Below, in pieces: positions 16,824-24,651 of a stretch of 39,372 nucleotides of DNA. Where the stretch lies: the NCBI GenBank assembly GCA_025361205.1, contig JANYAS010000050.1:1-39372 (forward strand), given 5' to 3'. The notes under the pieces are model-generated. The model searched no databases, was not told the DNA's origin, and saw only the letters and a program-made list of their open reading frames with translations. Every line of letters begins with the position of its first letter. The first letter of the stretch is position 1. The translations under genes and the position numbers were made by a program. The stretch comes from Holophagaceae bacterium (GTDB lineage Bacteria; Acidobacteriota; Holophagae; Holophagales; Holophagaceae).

Positions 16824-17942
16824 TTAAAGTTTTTTTGCAATCGCTTCGCCCATCTCAAGGGTCGTGGCGCTGCCGCCCATGTCGTAGGTGCGGACCTGGC
16901 CTTCGGCGATGACGGCGGCGGTGGCGGCCTCCAGGCGGGTGCCCTTCTCGGTCTCCCCCAGCCAGTCCAGCATCATCTTGGCGGCCAGGATGGTGGCGAT
17001 GGGGTTCACCTTGTACTGCCCTACGTACTTCGGCGCGCTGCCGTGGCTGGGCTCGAAGACCGCCAGCTTTTCGCCGATGTTGCCGGAGCAGCCGAAGCCG
17101 AGACCGCCCACCATCTGGGCCGCGAGATCGCTGACGATGTCGCCGAAGAGGTTGGTGGCCACCATCACACCGTAGTTTTTCGGGTTCTTCAGCATCCACA
17201 TAGTGATGGCGTCCACGTTGGCGTCGTCCATGGCGATGCTGGGGTAGTCCTTGGCGATGCGCTTGCCGGTCTCCAGAAACATGCCCTCGGTGGCGCGCAC
17301 CACGTTGGCCTTGTGGATGACCGTGACCTTCGGATAGCCGAATTCCTTGGCATACTCGAAGGCCGCGCGAATGATGCGGTCACAGCCCTTCTGGGTGTTG
17401 ATCTTGCAGGTGATAGCGAACTGGTCGCCAGGAATATCTGCGAAGTGCCCGAAGGGCTTGCTCAGCTTCTTCAGGCAGGCCTTCAACTCGTCAGGTACGG
17501 GGCTGAACTCCACGCCCGCGTAAAGATCTTCCGTGTTCTCCCGGAAGATCACCATATCAATGCCTTCCTTATAGTTCAGGGGATTGCCCGGGTAGCCCTT
17601 GCAGGGCCGCAGGCAGGTATAGAGATCGAACATCTGCCGCATGCGGACGATGGGGCTGCGGTAGACGAGCCCCTTCCCCTTCAGCTCAGGCACCAGCTCA
17701 GCCTCGGCCTCCTTCACCGGCTTGGAGGTGATGGCCCCGAACATGGCGGCCTGACTGTTGTTCAGCAGGTCGATGGTGCGCTGAGGGAAGGACTCACCTT
17801 CCTTGCACCAGAACTCCCAGCCGATATCCCCGTGGGTGTAGGCGGCGTCGAATTTCAGCGCGTCCAGGCAGATCCGGGCGGCTTCCATGACCTCGACGCC
17901 AACCCCGTCACCAGGCAACCACGCGATGTTGTATTGGCTCAT
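16824..17942 (-). CDS. Isocitrate/isopropylmalate dehydrogenase family enzyme (beta-decarboxylating)
   Basis: A 372-aa metal-dependent oxidative decarboxylase of 2-hydroxy diacids. N-terminal LPGDGVGVEVMEA, MVIFRENTEDLYAGVEF, and the C-terminal HGSAPKYVGQYKVNP are family marks. K305-Y306 match the Lys-Tyr pair that gives NADP preference in E. coli isocitrate dehydrogenase. The substrate helix reads YRSPIVRMRQMFDLY. It keeps the Ser used by IDH (S96) but has Ile where IDH has Asn, and it lacks the Leu-rich pattern of LeuB. So it is neither a standard Icd nor a standard LeuB; homoisocitrate, 3-methylmalate, tartrate/malate or isocitrate are possible. GAGGAG 9-14 bases upstream sets ATG 17942. 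It is the first gene of the five-gene minus-strand block. Confidence 0.88.
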   Translation of the reverse strand: MSQYNIAWLPGDGVGVEVMEAARICLDALKFDAAYTHGDIGWEFWCKEGESFPQRTIDLLNNSQAAMFGAITSKPVKEAEAELVPELKGKGLVYRSPIVRMRQMFDLYTCLRPCKGYPGNPLNYKEGIDMVIFRENTEDLYAGVEFSPVPDELKACLKKLSKPFGHFADIPGDQFAITCKINTQKGCDRIIRAAFEYAKEFGYPKVTVIHKANVVRATEGMFLETGKRIAKDYPSIAMDDANVDAITMWMLKNPKNYGVMVATNLFGDIVSDLAAQMVGGLGFGCSGNIGEKLAVFEPSHGSAPKYVGQYKVNPIATILAAKMMLDWLGETEKGTRLEAATAAVIAEGQVRTYDMGGSATTLEMGEAIAKKL

Positions 17943-18260
17943 GATCAGGCTCCTCGGGAAGAAAGGTAGGGGTCCAGGCACGCGTGCTGGATTCGACCAA
18001 TGATGACGTCCCTGTTAAGTTTGGGCCCCGACGGCCATCACAAATCCCGCTGAAATCGTCTGATCGGGGAAAGTCCCCCAACAAAGTGTCAAACCAGGAA
18101 CCCACTCCTTACCAGGGCGCGGCAGTGCGAAGGGAAAGACTTGAAGCTGAAACTGCAGATGTTGCAGATTTGCGCAGATGAAAAGATGCATTGAAAACTG
18201 AGGCACTATCCATCTGCGCCATCTGCGCCATCTGCGGTTAAATTTTTCAGGTTTCTTTTA
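17943..18260. other. 318-base gene-free stretch between polA and the IDH-like gene
   Basis: No credible coding frame. The part next to 17942 should contain the promoter and leader of the IDH-like gene. The part next to polA (18151-18239) is the degenerate GCAGAT repeat. I see no riboswitch or RNA gene. Confidence 0.6.
18151..18239. repeat. Degenerate GCAGAT-type inverted repeat downstream of polA
   Basis: The left arm (18151-18180) has three GCAGAT units. The right arm (18210-18239) has CATCTGCGC repeated and ends CATCTGCGGTT. The arms pair with several mismatches over about 29 bp. The right arm lies 21 bases past the polA stop and is followed by a T-rich run, so it may serve as the polA terminator. 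It is related to the element at 16755. Confidence 0.65.
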
Positions 18261-21059
18261 TTACTTGCAGGCCAGCCAGCTGGCGCCCGTTCGCACCTCC
18301 GCCGCGAGCCGAACGCCCAGGGCGCCGAGGTCGTCAGCCCCTTCCATGGCGTCCTTCAGTAAGGCCGCGGCGTGCTCCAGCTCCTCCGGCGGGGCCTCCA
18401 TCAGCAGTTCGTCGTGGACCTGGAGCAGCAGCCGCGCCTGCAGTCCGGCGGCCTGGAGGCTGCGGTGCAGGCGCACCATGGCCCGGCGCATGATGTCTGC
18501 CGCGGTGCCCTGCACGATGGTGTTCACCGCCTCGCGCAGTCCCTGGGACTGGAATTGTTTATTGGGGTTCTCTAGCTCGGGGATACGCCGGATGCGGCCC
18601 CAGTGGGTGCGAACCAGACCCTCTGCCAGGGCCTTTTCCTTGGCACCCTCGATCCAGGCCGCCACCTTCGGCATGCGTTCGAAGTAGCGCTCGATGAAGG
18701 CCTTGGCCTCCTTCTGCGAGATGCCCAGGTTGGCCGCCAGCGCGAAGGCACCCTGGCCGTAGAGCAGGCCGAAATTCACGGCCTTGGCCTTGCTGCGGTC
18801 GTCCGCGCTCACCTGTTCCATGGGCACGCCCATCACCTCTGAGGCGGTGCGGCGGTGAATGTCCTCCCCGGCCTCGAAGGCCGCCAGCAAGAGCGGGTCC
18901 TTAGCCAGACCCGCGACCACGCGCAGCTCGATCTGACTGTAGTCCGCATCCAGGAGCACCCAGCCGGGCTCGGGCACGAAGGCGCCGCGGATGGCCCGGC
19001 CTTCCTCGGTGCGGATGGGGATGTTCTGCAGGTTGGGATCGCTGGACGCCAGCCGTCCCGAGGCCACGGCCGCCTGGTGCAGGCGCGTGTGCACGCGGCC
19101 CGTGACGGGATTCACCATCTGGGGCAAGGCTTCAACGTAGGTACCCAGGAGCTTCACCATCTGGCGGTGCCGCAGTAATTCGCTGGCGATCTCGGCACCC
19201 TGCTCTTTCGCCAGTTCCTGGAGCACGTCCTCGTCCGTGCTGGGCGCCTTAGTCTTACCCGTGTACTTCACGGGCTTGTAACCCAGTTTGCCGAAGAGGA
19301 TGCCGCCCAACTGGGCGGGGCTGTTCAGGTTGAAGGGCTCGCCGGCCAACTCGATAACACGCGTTTCCGCGCGTTTCCGCTCGCCATGCATGCGCGCGGC
19401 GAGATTGGAAAGGACTTCCAGGTCGAGCCGAACGCCATGGCCTTCCAGGGCTGCCAGAACATCGACCAGCGGCAAGTCCACTTCTTCGTAGAGAAGCCTC
19501 AGCCGCTCATCCGTGAGTTTCTCCCGCAGTTTGCCGCAGAGCCGCAGGGCCAGATCGGCGTCCTCGGCCGCATACTGCACCGCGTGCTCAAACTCGGCCT
19601 CATCGAAGCGCTTCTGGGCCTTGCCCTTCCCCACCACCTCCTCGAAGGCGATGGGCTTCACATCCAGGAGGCGCACGGATAGGTCGTCCAGGTTGTGGCG
19701 GACGCCACTCTCCAACAGGAAGCTGAGCACCATGCTGTCGTCGACCAGGCCCGCCACCGGCAGGCCGTGGCGGGTCAACACCTGGAAGTCGTACTTGAGG
19801 TTCTGGCCGCACTTGCCCACGGTGGGATCCGCCAGCAGCGGCGCCAGGACCCGCCGGACCTCAGCAAAGGGCCGGTTACGGGCATCCAAATGGGGCGCCA
19901 GTTCCGCGAAGAAGGTTTCAGGCTTGCCCCGCAAATCCAGCAAGGAGGCGGGCAGGCCGCTGTCCGGCAGCAGGCCCGGCAGCGAGCCTTCCGTATCGGT
20001 GGTGGCGGGCTTCAGGTGGGCCAGGGGCACATAGAGGCCCTCGTTCGGCGCCCAGGCCAGGCTCAGACCCACGATGTGGCCCCGGGTGGGATCGATGCTG
20101 GTGGTTTCCGTATCGAGGCCGAAGCGCCCGGCGGCCCTGCAAGCGGCCACGGCGGCTTCCAGATCCTTGAGGTTAGCTGCGGCCCGGTAGGTCCGCTCGT
20201 TGCCGGCCTCTTTGGCGCTTTGCGTGAACTCCTTGGTGAGGGTCTGGAAGCCCAGTTTCTTGAAGGTCTCCCGGGCCTTCGCCTCGTCCACACCGGAATA
20301 GACAAGATCCTTCGGATGCAGGGGCAGGGTCAGATCGGTCACCACGGTGACGAGCCGCTGGGTGAGATCCAGCCATTCCGCAGCCGTGTCCAGACCCTCG
20401 CGCTGCTTGGGTTTGAGGTTGGCCTTGGCGGCGATGACGCCTGCCAGACTCCCGTACTTTTCCAGCAGCAGGGCCGCGCCCTTCTCGCCGATGCCCGGCA
20501 CCCCCTTCACGTTGTCCGAGGCGTCCCCCACCAGGCTGAGGAAATCCACCACCTGCTCGGGCCATACGCCCATGCGGGTCTTCACGCCCTCCCGGTCATG
20601 CCAGATCTCGCCGTCCTTAGTGTTGAGCACCTGGATGTGCAGGTCGTCGTCCACCAGCTGCAGCAGATCCTTGTCGGGGCTGACGATGACCGAGGGCAGG
20701 CCGTGGGCGGCGGATTCTCGGGCCAGGGTGGCCATCACGTCATCCGCCTCATAACCATGGAGTTCGACGATGGGAATGGAGAGGGCTTCCACCAGCTGGC
20801 GGATCATGGGGATCTGCGGCCGCAAGTCCTCCGGCATCGCGGCGCGGTTGGCCTTGTACTCGGGATAGATCTCGTGCCGAAAGGTGGGCTCAGGCGTGTC
20901 GAACACGCAGGCGATGTGGGTCGGTTTGTGTTTCTCCAGCAGCTGCAGTACCAGCCGAGTGAATGTATACGCCGCGCCGTTCTTCAGTCGCGGATTGGCG
21001 AAGTAGGCCCGAAATATGAAGGCGAAGGTGTCGATCAAGTAAAGGCGGTCTTCAGTCAT
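18261..21059 (-). CDS. polA: DNA polymerase I
   Basis: A 932-aa, three-domain repair/replication polymerase. The 5' nuclease domain occupies about residues 1-290 (YEADDVMATLA, SPDKDLLQLV, GDASDNVKGVPGIGEKGA). The 3'-5' proofreading domain is about 300-510, with all catalytic acids visible: D316 and E318 (DTETT), D424 (NLKYDF) and D500 (YAAEDAD). The polymerase domain has motif A D705 (DADYSQIELR), motif B (RSKAKAVNFGLLYGQG, with F763 at the ddNTP-discriminating position) and motif C VHDELL (882-886). It is therefore a proofreading enzyme, unlike Taq. ATG 21059 has only a weak ribosome site. Length is normal. Confidence 0.98.
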   Translation of the reverse strand: MTEDRLYLIDTFAFIFRAYFANPRLKNGAAYTFTRLVLQLLEKHKPTHIACVFDTPEPTFRHEIYPEYKANRAAMPEDLRPQIPMIRQLVEALSIPIVELHGYEADDVMATLARESAAHGLPSVIVSPDKDLLQLVDDDLHIQVLNTKDGEIWHDREGVKTRMGVWPEQVVDFLSLVGDASDNVKGVPGIGEKGAALLLEKYGSLAGVIAAKANLKPKQREGLDTAAEWLDLTQRLVTVVTDLTLPLHPKDLVYSGVDEAKARETFKKLGFQTLTKEFTQSAKEAGNERTYRAAANLKDLEAAVAACRAAGRFGLDTETTSIDPTRGHIVGLSLAWAPNEGLYVPLAHLKPATTDTEGSLPGLLPDSGLPASLLDLRGKPETFFAELAPHLDARNRPFAEVRRVLAPLLADPTVGKCGQNLKYDFQVLTRHGLPVAGLVDDSMVLSFLLESGVRHNLDDLSVRLLDVKPIAFEEVVGKGKAQKRFDEAEFEHAVQYAAEDADLALRLCGKLREKLTDERLRLLYEEVDLPLVDVLAALEGHGVRLDLEVLSNLAARMHGERKRAETRVIELAGEPFNLNSPAQLGGILFGKLGYKPVKYTGKTKAPSTDEDVLQELAKEQGAEIASELLRHRQMVKLLGTYVEALPQMVNPVTGRVHTRLHQAAVASGRLASSDPNLQNIPIRTEEGRAIRGAFVPEPGWVLLDADYSQIELRVVAGLAKDPLLLAAFEAGEDIHRRTASEVMGVPMEQVSADDRSKAKAVNFGLLYGQGAFALAANLGISQKEAKAFIERYFERMPKVAAWIEGAKEKALAEGLVRTHWGRIRRIPELENPNKQFQSQGLREAVNTIVQGTAADIMRRAMVRLHRSLQAAGLQARLLLQVHDELLMEAPPEELEHAAALLKDAMEGADDLGALGVRLAAEVRTGASWLACK

Positions 21060-21105
21060 AGCCCCAGTTTGGCAGGCTGCGTCGAGAACTTAGGTGGCAA
21101 GTGTG

Positions 21106-21930
21106 TCAGGCCACCCTATAGACCCGGCGCATCAGCCGCTCCCACCAGGCAGCAGGAATGAGCAACTTGAGCTTGCCCACCCAGAAGGCGTCACGCCCGA
21201 CTACCAGGCGCCGGGGCGGGTGGGCCGCGTTCAGGGCCCTCAACATCTTCCGGGCGCAGGCACCTGCGTCCAGGGCGTGGCGCTCTGCCTGGTGCTGTCG
21301 GAGGGCCAGGTAGCTGGTGATGACCGTCTCATAGCGTGTACCTCGGGCCCGAGCTGGCAGGTCGCCACAGGCCTTCACGAGGGTCTCCCGGAATGCCGTG
21401 CGGATGGCTCCGGGTTCCACCAGCACCACCGCCACCTCTCGGCCCACTTCCAATCGCAAGGTCTCCGCCAAGGCCACCACCGCATGCTTGGAGGCGTTGT
21501 AGGGCCCGGCCAGGGGAATGGATAGGCGTCCCAGCATGGAGGCCACCTGCAGGATCCGCGCGCCAGGTTCGCGTCGCAGCAACGGCAGGAAGGCGTTCGT
21601 GACCGCTTGGAGTCCGATGACGTTGGTCTCGAATTGCGCCCGGAGTTCCTCCGGACGTAGGAGTTCAAGGGGGCCCACCTGACCGTAGCCCGCGTTGTTC
21701 ACCAGGGCTTTCAGGTGCAGATCGGTGCAGGCTGCCACTGCTCCTGCAATGCTGGCCGAATCCGTCACATCCAGCAGGATGACGCGGAGATCCTCCCCCT
21801 GGGGCAGGTCCGCCAGGGACTCCAGACGCCGGGCTGTAACCACCACGCCCCAACCGGCCTCGCGACAGAGGGGCACCAGGGCACGCCCGATACCTGATGA
21901 ACAGCCTGTGATGATGACCCAGTTCCGCAT
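21106..21930 (-). CDS. SDR-family NAD(P)-dependent oxidoreductase
   Basis: A 274-aa classical short-chain dehydrogenase. The cofactor loop TGCSSGIGRAL is at residues 8-18, NNAG at 78-81, and the catalytic Ser-Tyr-Lys are S131, Y144 and K148 (PYNASKHA). An Arg cluster after the second strand (VTARRLESL) suggests NADP(H). The C-terminal 60 residues are basic and hydrophobic (KLKLLIPAAWWERLMRRVYRV), which may attach it to the membrane, as in lipid- or retinol-type SDRs. An AGGA lies 11-14 bases upstream of ATG 21930. Substrate unknown; it sits between polA and a terminator. Confidence 0.88.
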   Translation of the reverse strand: MRNWVIITGCSSGIGRALVPLCREAGWGVVVTARRLESLADLPQGEDLRVILLDVTDSASIAGAVAACTDLHLKALVNNAGYGQVGPLELLRPEELRAQFETNVIGLQAVTNAFLPLLRREPGARILQVASMLGRLSIPLAGPYNASKHAVVALAETLRLEVGREVAVVLVEPGAIRTAFRETLVKACGDLPARARGTRYETVITSYLALRQHQAERHALDAGACARKMLRALNAAHPPRRLVVGRDAFWVGKLKLLIPAAWWERLMRRVYRVA

Positions 21931-21949
21931 TGGTCCATCCTTTCACAAA

Positions 21950-21984
21950 CCGCAAAAGGGGCGCCTTCTGCGCCCCTTTTGCGG
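21950..21984 (-). terminator. Hairpin terminator for the small secreted protein gene
   Basis: A 14-bp perfect stem (21950-21963 and 21971-21984, CCGCAAAAGGGGCG and complement) with a 7-base loop. It lies just past the stop of the minus-strand gene at 22001 and ahead of the SDR start. Confidence 0.75.
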
Positions 21985-22000
21985 CATCATTCGTGCGGTA

Positions 22001-22300
22001 TCACTTCTTCTTCGCAGGCTTGGCGGCTTCCTTCTTGGCGACACCCTTCGACTCTATTTTCGTCGCCACCTGCTTGTAGGTGACGGTCACCTTGTCGCCA
22101 GCCTTTAGGGCGTCCTTGCCTGACGTGTTGCCATCGGTATAGAAGCGCCATTCCTCCTTGCCCAGGTCCAGGGTGAAGCTGTCGGCGGCGACTTCCTTCA
22201 CCAGCCCGGTCTTTTGGTAACTGGCGGCGGCGGCAGCCCAGCCGAGGGCAGCGCCGAGCAAGGCCGTGGCGGAAAGGACTGCGAGGGATTTCATTCGCAT
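22001..22300 (-). CDS. Small secreted/periplasmic protein of unknown function
   Basis: A 99-aa protein with a signal peptide (MRMKSLAVLSATALLGAALG, probably cut near AAAAAS). A short beta-rich mature region follows (GLVKEVAADSFTLDLGKEEWRFY ... GDKVTVTYKQ). This strand pattern is reminiscent of small OB-fold-like DUF5666/NirD-type secreted domains. A Lys/Ala-rich tail (KKEAAKPAKKK) closes it. AGGAGAG upstream supports ATG 22300. It follows the ispH-ubiA fusion gene with a 48-base gap and has its own terminator. I do not recognise the family. Confidence 0.7.
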   Translation of the reverse strand: MRMKSLAVLSATALLGAALGWAAAAASYQKTGLVKEVAADSFTLDLGKEEWRFYTDGNTSGKDALKAGDKVTVTYKQVATKIESKGVAKKEAAKPAKKK

Positions 22301-22348
22301 AAGGCTCTCCTGGAGAAAAAGGTGGCCACAGGCTAACAGAAATTCCTG

Positions 22349-24070
22349 CTAGACCAGTGCCAGCAGGCCCACCAGGTAAAAACTGAGGTCCACGCTGAGC
22401 TCGAAGCGGTTCTTGCCGGTGGTGAACCGCTCGTGGAAGAGCCACAGGTAGAGCACCGGGTAGGCCGCGCAGACCACCAGCACCAGGGCTACGATCATGG
22501 GGTGGCCCTGGCTTCGGTTCTCGAAGGTGAGCCAGAGGGTGCCGGCCAGCAGGGTGCCCAACAATACGAGCAGCACGGTCTTGGTGACGGCCTTCCCCAG
22601 GAAGATCGTCAGGGTCTCCTTGCCGACAATCTGGTCGTTCTGCATATCCCGGATTTCGTAGACCACCGTGCGCACGAAGGCCAGGACGCCCACCAGGTAG
22701 ATGGCCGCGAAGGCCCGCAGATCCCAGACCCGCCCTTCCTGCCACACGGGGATGATGACCGCCACCGTGGCCAGGGCCAGTGCCACCACCACGTCCTTGG
22801 AGCCAGGTATGCTCCGCAGACTGAATTCCCTGCCCCCGAACCGGAAGCGTCGCTTGTAGGTGACGCCCACCAGGGCGGCCCCCGTCACAACAATGAGAAC
22901 CTTGGTCCCCAGGCTGGCTGCCAACCCCAGGGTCAATGCCAACGCCACCAAGGCCGAGACCATCAGGATCCGCCGGTTACGCTCCAGGAAGCGGGCCCGG
23001 GCGGGACCCTTGGCCCCGAGCCCGAGGGGATCCAGGAAGGGACTGAAGAGGTACATGGCAAGCACGTAGGCGGCCGTGAGCACGGGATAGCGCCAGCCCA
23101 GGGGCAGCCCCAGCCAGCGATGCACACCGAGGGTCATCAGCCCCGCGCCCACCGCCATCAGGGACGAGCTGCCGAAGGCCGCCTGCAGGAAGCTACGCCA
23201 GCGGCTGGGGCCATCGCCCAGCTGCTCCAGGACGTCCACCACTTCGTCCACCAGCCAGGTGGGCGTGGAAGCCCCAGCCAGAACTCCCACGGTCTCCTTG
23301 CCGGAAAAGGGGCTCAGGTCCAGTTCGGCGGCAGTTTCCACGTACTGCACGGGCTTGCCGTAGTGGTGCGCGAGTTCGGCCAGATGTTTGGTGTTACTGG
23401 AGGCCTTGCCACCCACCACGATCACGGTATCCACCGTTCGGGCCAGCACCTTGGCCTCGTCCTGGCGCATCCAGGTGTCTTCGCAGATGGTGTTCTCGAA
23501 AACCCCGTCGCCAGCGCGGGTGCGGAGGTAGTCGGTGATCGCGTGGTAATCCTTCACCGTGAAGGTGGTCTGTGCCACCACCAGCACCTTCTTCAACTGC
23601 TCGTCCGGGATGGCTTCCGCTTCGGCCATGGTCGCCACGATGACGCTGCCGCTTTCGGCAAAGCTGCGGTGGGCCACGCTCTCCGCATGCCCGTGGCTGC
23701 CGAGGATCACCGTGAAGTAGCCCTTAGGGCTCCATTTCTTGATCTTGTGGTGGACCTTCGCCACCTCGGGGCAGGTGGCGTTGACGATCTTCAGTTCACC
23801 CTTGGCCTGGCGCTCCTTGAGGCCACGCAAATCCTGGATGGGAATGCCGTGGGCCCGGATCACCACCGTGCCGTTCTGCACCTGATCGGGCGTCTCGGCC
23901 ACCGCCACACCCCGCTTGCCGATCAGCTCCAGGGCCTGCGGGTTGTGGATGAGGGGCCCGAGGGTCTGCACCGTCCGCCCATCGCTCCGCACCGAAGCCT
24001 CCAGCACCGCGTCCATGGCGCGTTTTACGCCCCAGCAGAACCCGGCGGTCTTGGCGACGATGACTTTCAT
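22349..24070 (-). CDS. ispH: Fused IspH (HMBPP reductase) and UbiA-like prenyltransferase domain
   Basis: One continuous 573-aa frame. Residues 1-285 are 4-hydroxy-3-methylbut-2-enyl diphosphate reductase, the last MEP-pathway step giving IPP and DMAPP. The three [4Fe-4S] cysteines are C12 (TAGFCWGVKRA), C100 (NATCPEV) and C196 (NTICEDTWMRQ). Substrate residues H42, H74, H128, E130 and T168/T169 and the GGKASSNTKHL loop are also visible. Residues about 295-573 are a multi-pass membrane domain of the UbiA superfamily. It has YKRRFRFGG...SIPGSKDVVVA and the second Asp motif R474-DMQNDQIVGKETL (D475, D479). The first UbiA motif (NDxxDxxxD) is not recognisable, so activity is uncertain. The start ATG 24070 gives the exact IspH N-terminus. 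No stop or frameshift separates the halves. Confidence 0.9.
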   Translation of the reverse strand: MKVIVAKTAGFCWGVKRAMDAVLEASVRSDGRTVQTLGPLIHNPQALELIGKRGVAVAETPDQVQNGTVVIRAHGIPIQDLRGLKERQAKGELKIVNATCPEVAKVHHKIKKWSPKGYFTVILGSHGHAESVAHRSFAESGSVIVATMAEAEAIPDEQLKKVLVVAQTTFTVKDYHAITDYLRTRAGDGVFENTICEDTWMRQDEAKVLARTVDTVIVVGGKASSNTKHLAELAHHYGKPVQYVETAAELDLSPFSGKETVGVLAGASTPTWLVDEVVDVLEQLGDGPSRWRSFLQAAFGSSSLMAVGAGLMTLGVHRWLGLPLGWRYPVLTAAYVLAMYLFSPFLDPLGLGAKGPARARFLERNRRILMVSALVALALTLGLAASLGTKVLIVVTGAALVGVTYKRRFRFGGREFSLRSIPGSKDVVVALALATVAVIIPVWQEGRVWDLRAFAAIYLVGVLAFVRTVVYEIRDMQNDQIVGKETLTIFLGKAVTKTVLLVLLGTLLAGTLWLTFENRSQGHPMIVALVLVVCAAYPVLYLWLFHERFTTGKNRFELSVDLSFYLVGLLALV

Positions 24071-24648
24071 GGAGGCCCCATAATCCTGACCGGATTGGTC
24101 GGGTTACCAATCATAACGCCCAGACTGAAGTGATGCACGCTCTGAGGAAAGAAGGAGGCACCACCGCCCCCCAGAATCCCCTGGCCGGCACAGACCGTAA
24201 GGAGTCGGAACGGAATAACCATTGCTTTTGTTGGCCCCCATCCGCGATGCAACCGCAAGGAAAGACCCGCACGCCTATGTGGTTCACAGGTCAAGGGTCC
24301 TGACTCGGGCCTACGGCCCTCGCCCCTTCGGGGCCGCCATCGCCTGCGTCGATGCGGTCCTATTCGCCTTACGGCGAATAGTGACACCGCGGGGCGCGCG
24401 GATGGGCGCTCCCTGCCAACGCATGCATTGGCGGGGATCTAAGGTCAACCCGAAGGGCGGGGGCGGCGGGGAGGCTCCGGCTCCGCGAACGCACGCGAGC
24501 GGGAGGGCCCTGCGGGGCAGGGCCCGTCAGACGGAGGGCCATGCTATGTCAGGCTCGTCGGCCGATGTCCCGCATCGGTTCTCCTCACCTTCCTTGCCTG
24601 ACTCGCCCGCCGCCCCCGCAAAAACAATGGTTATTTCGTTCCGACTCC
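24071..24648. other. 578-base gene-free stretch holding an inverted-repeat element
   Basis: Bases 24071-24197 should hold the promoter/leader of the ispH fusion gene. The rest is the 24198-24651 element. A plus-strand open frame (24222-24908) crosses the region but has Pro/Arg/Gly-rich composition and runs antisense into the WecA-like gene, so I do not call it. Confidence 0.6.
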
Positions 24649-24651
24649 TTA
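24198..24651. mobile_element. 454-bp element with 33-bp terminal inverted repeats (MITE-like)
   Basis: The ends are 33-bp inverted repeats (24198-24230 and 24619-24651) matching at 31 of 33 positions. Each begins TAAGGAGTCGGAACG and runs on to AATAACCATTG. The interior is very GC-rich and full of short hairpins, for example the perfect CTATTCGCC/GGCGAATAG palindrome near 24361-24381 and GGGCCCTGC/GCAGGGCCC near 24510. No transposase is encoded. No clear target-site duplication was seen. It may be a non-autonomous transposon or a structured RNA/REP-type element. Confidence 0.7.

Noticed and set aside
12637-17942. Plain leucine biosynthesis operon
   Set aside because: No isopropylmalate synthase gene, the dehydrogenase is not a typical LeuB, and CoA-transferase and CoA-lyase genes have no place in leucine synthesis. 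Not fully excluded for leuCD alone.
15756-18239. CRISPR array from the repeated CACGGAT/GCAGAT units
   Set aside because: Units are palindromic and few, with no regular spacers and no cas genes.
22433-24133. 566-codon plus-strand open frame opposite the ispH-ubiA fusion
   Set aside because: His/Gln/Gly-rich shadow of a well-supported gene with no recognisable motif.
24198-24651. RNase P, tmRNA or SRP RNA gene in the GC-rich hairpin region
   Set aside because: None of the conserved cores of these RNAs could be found.
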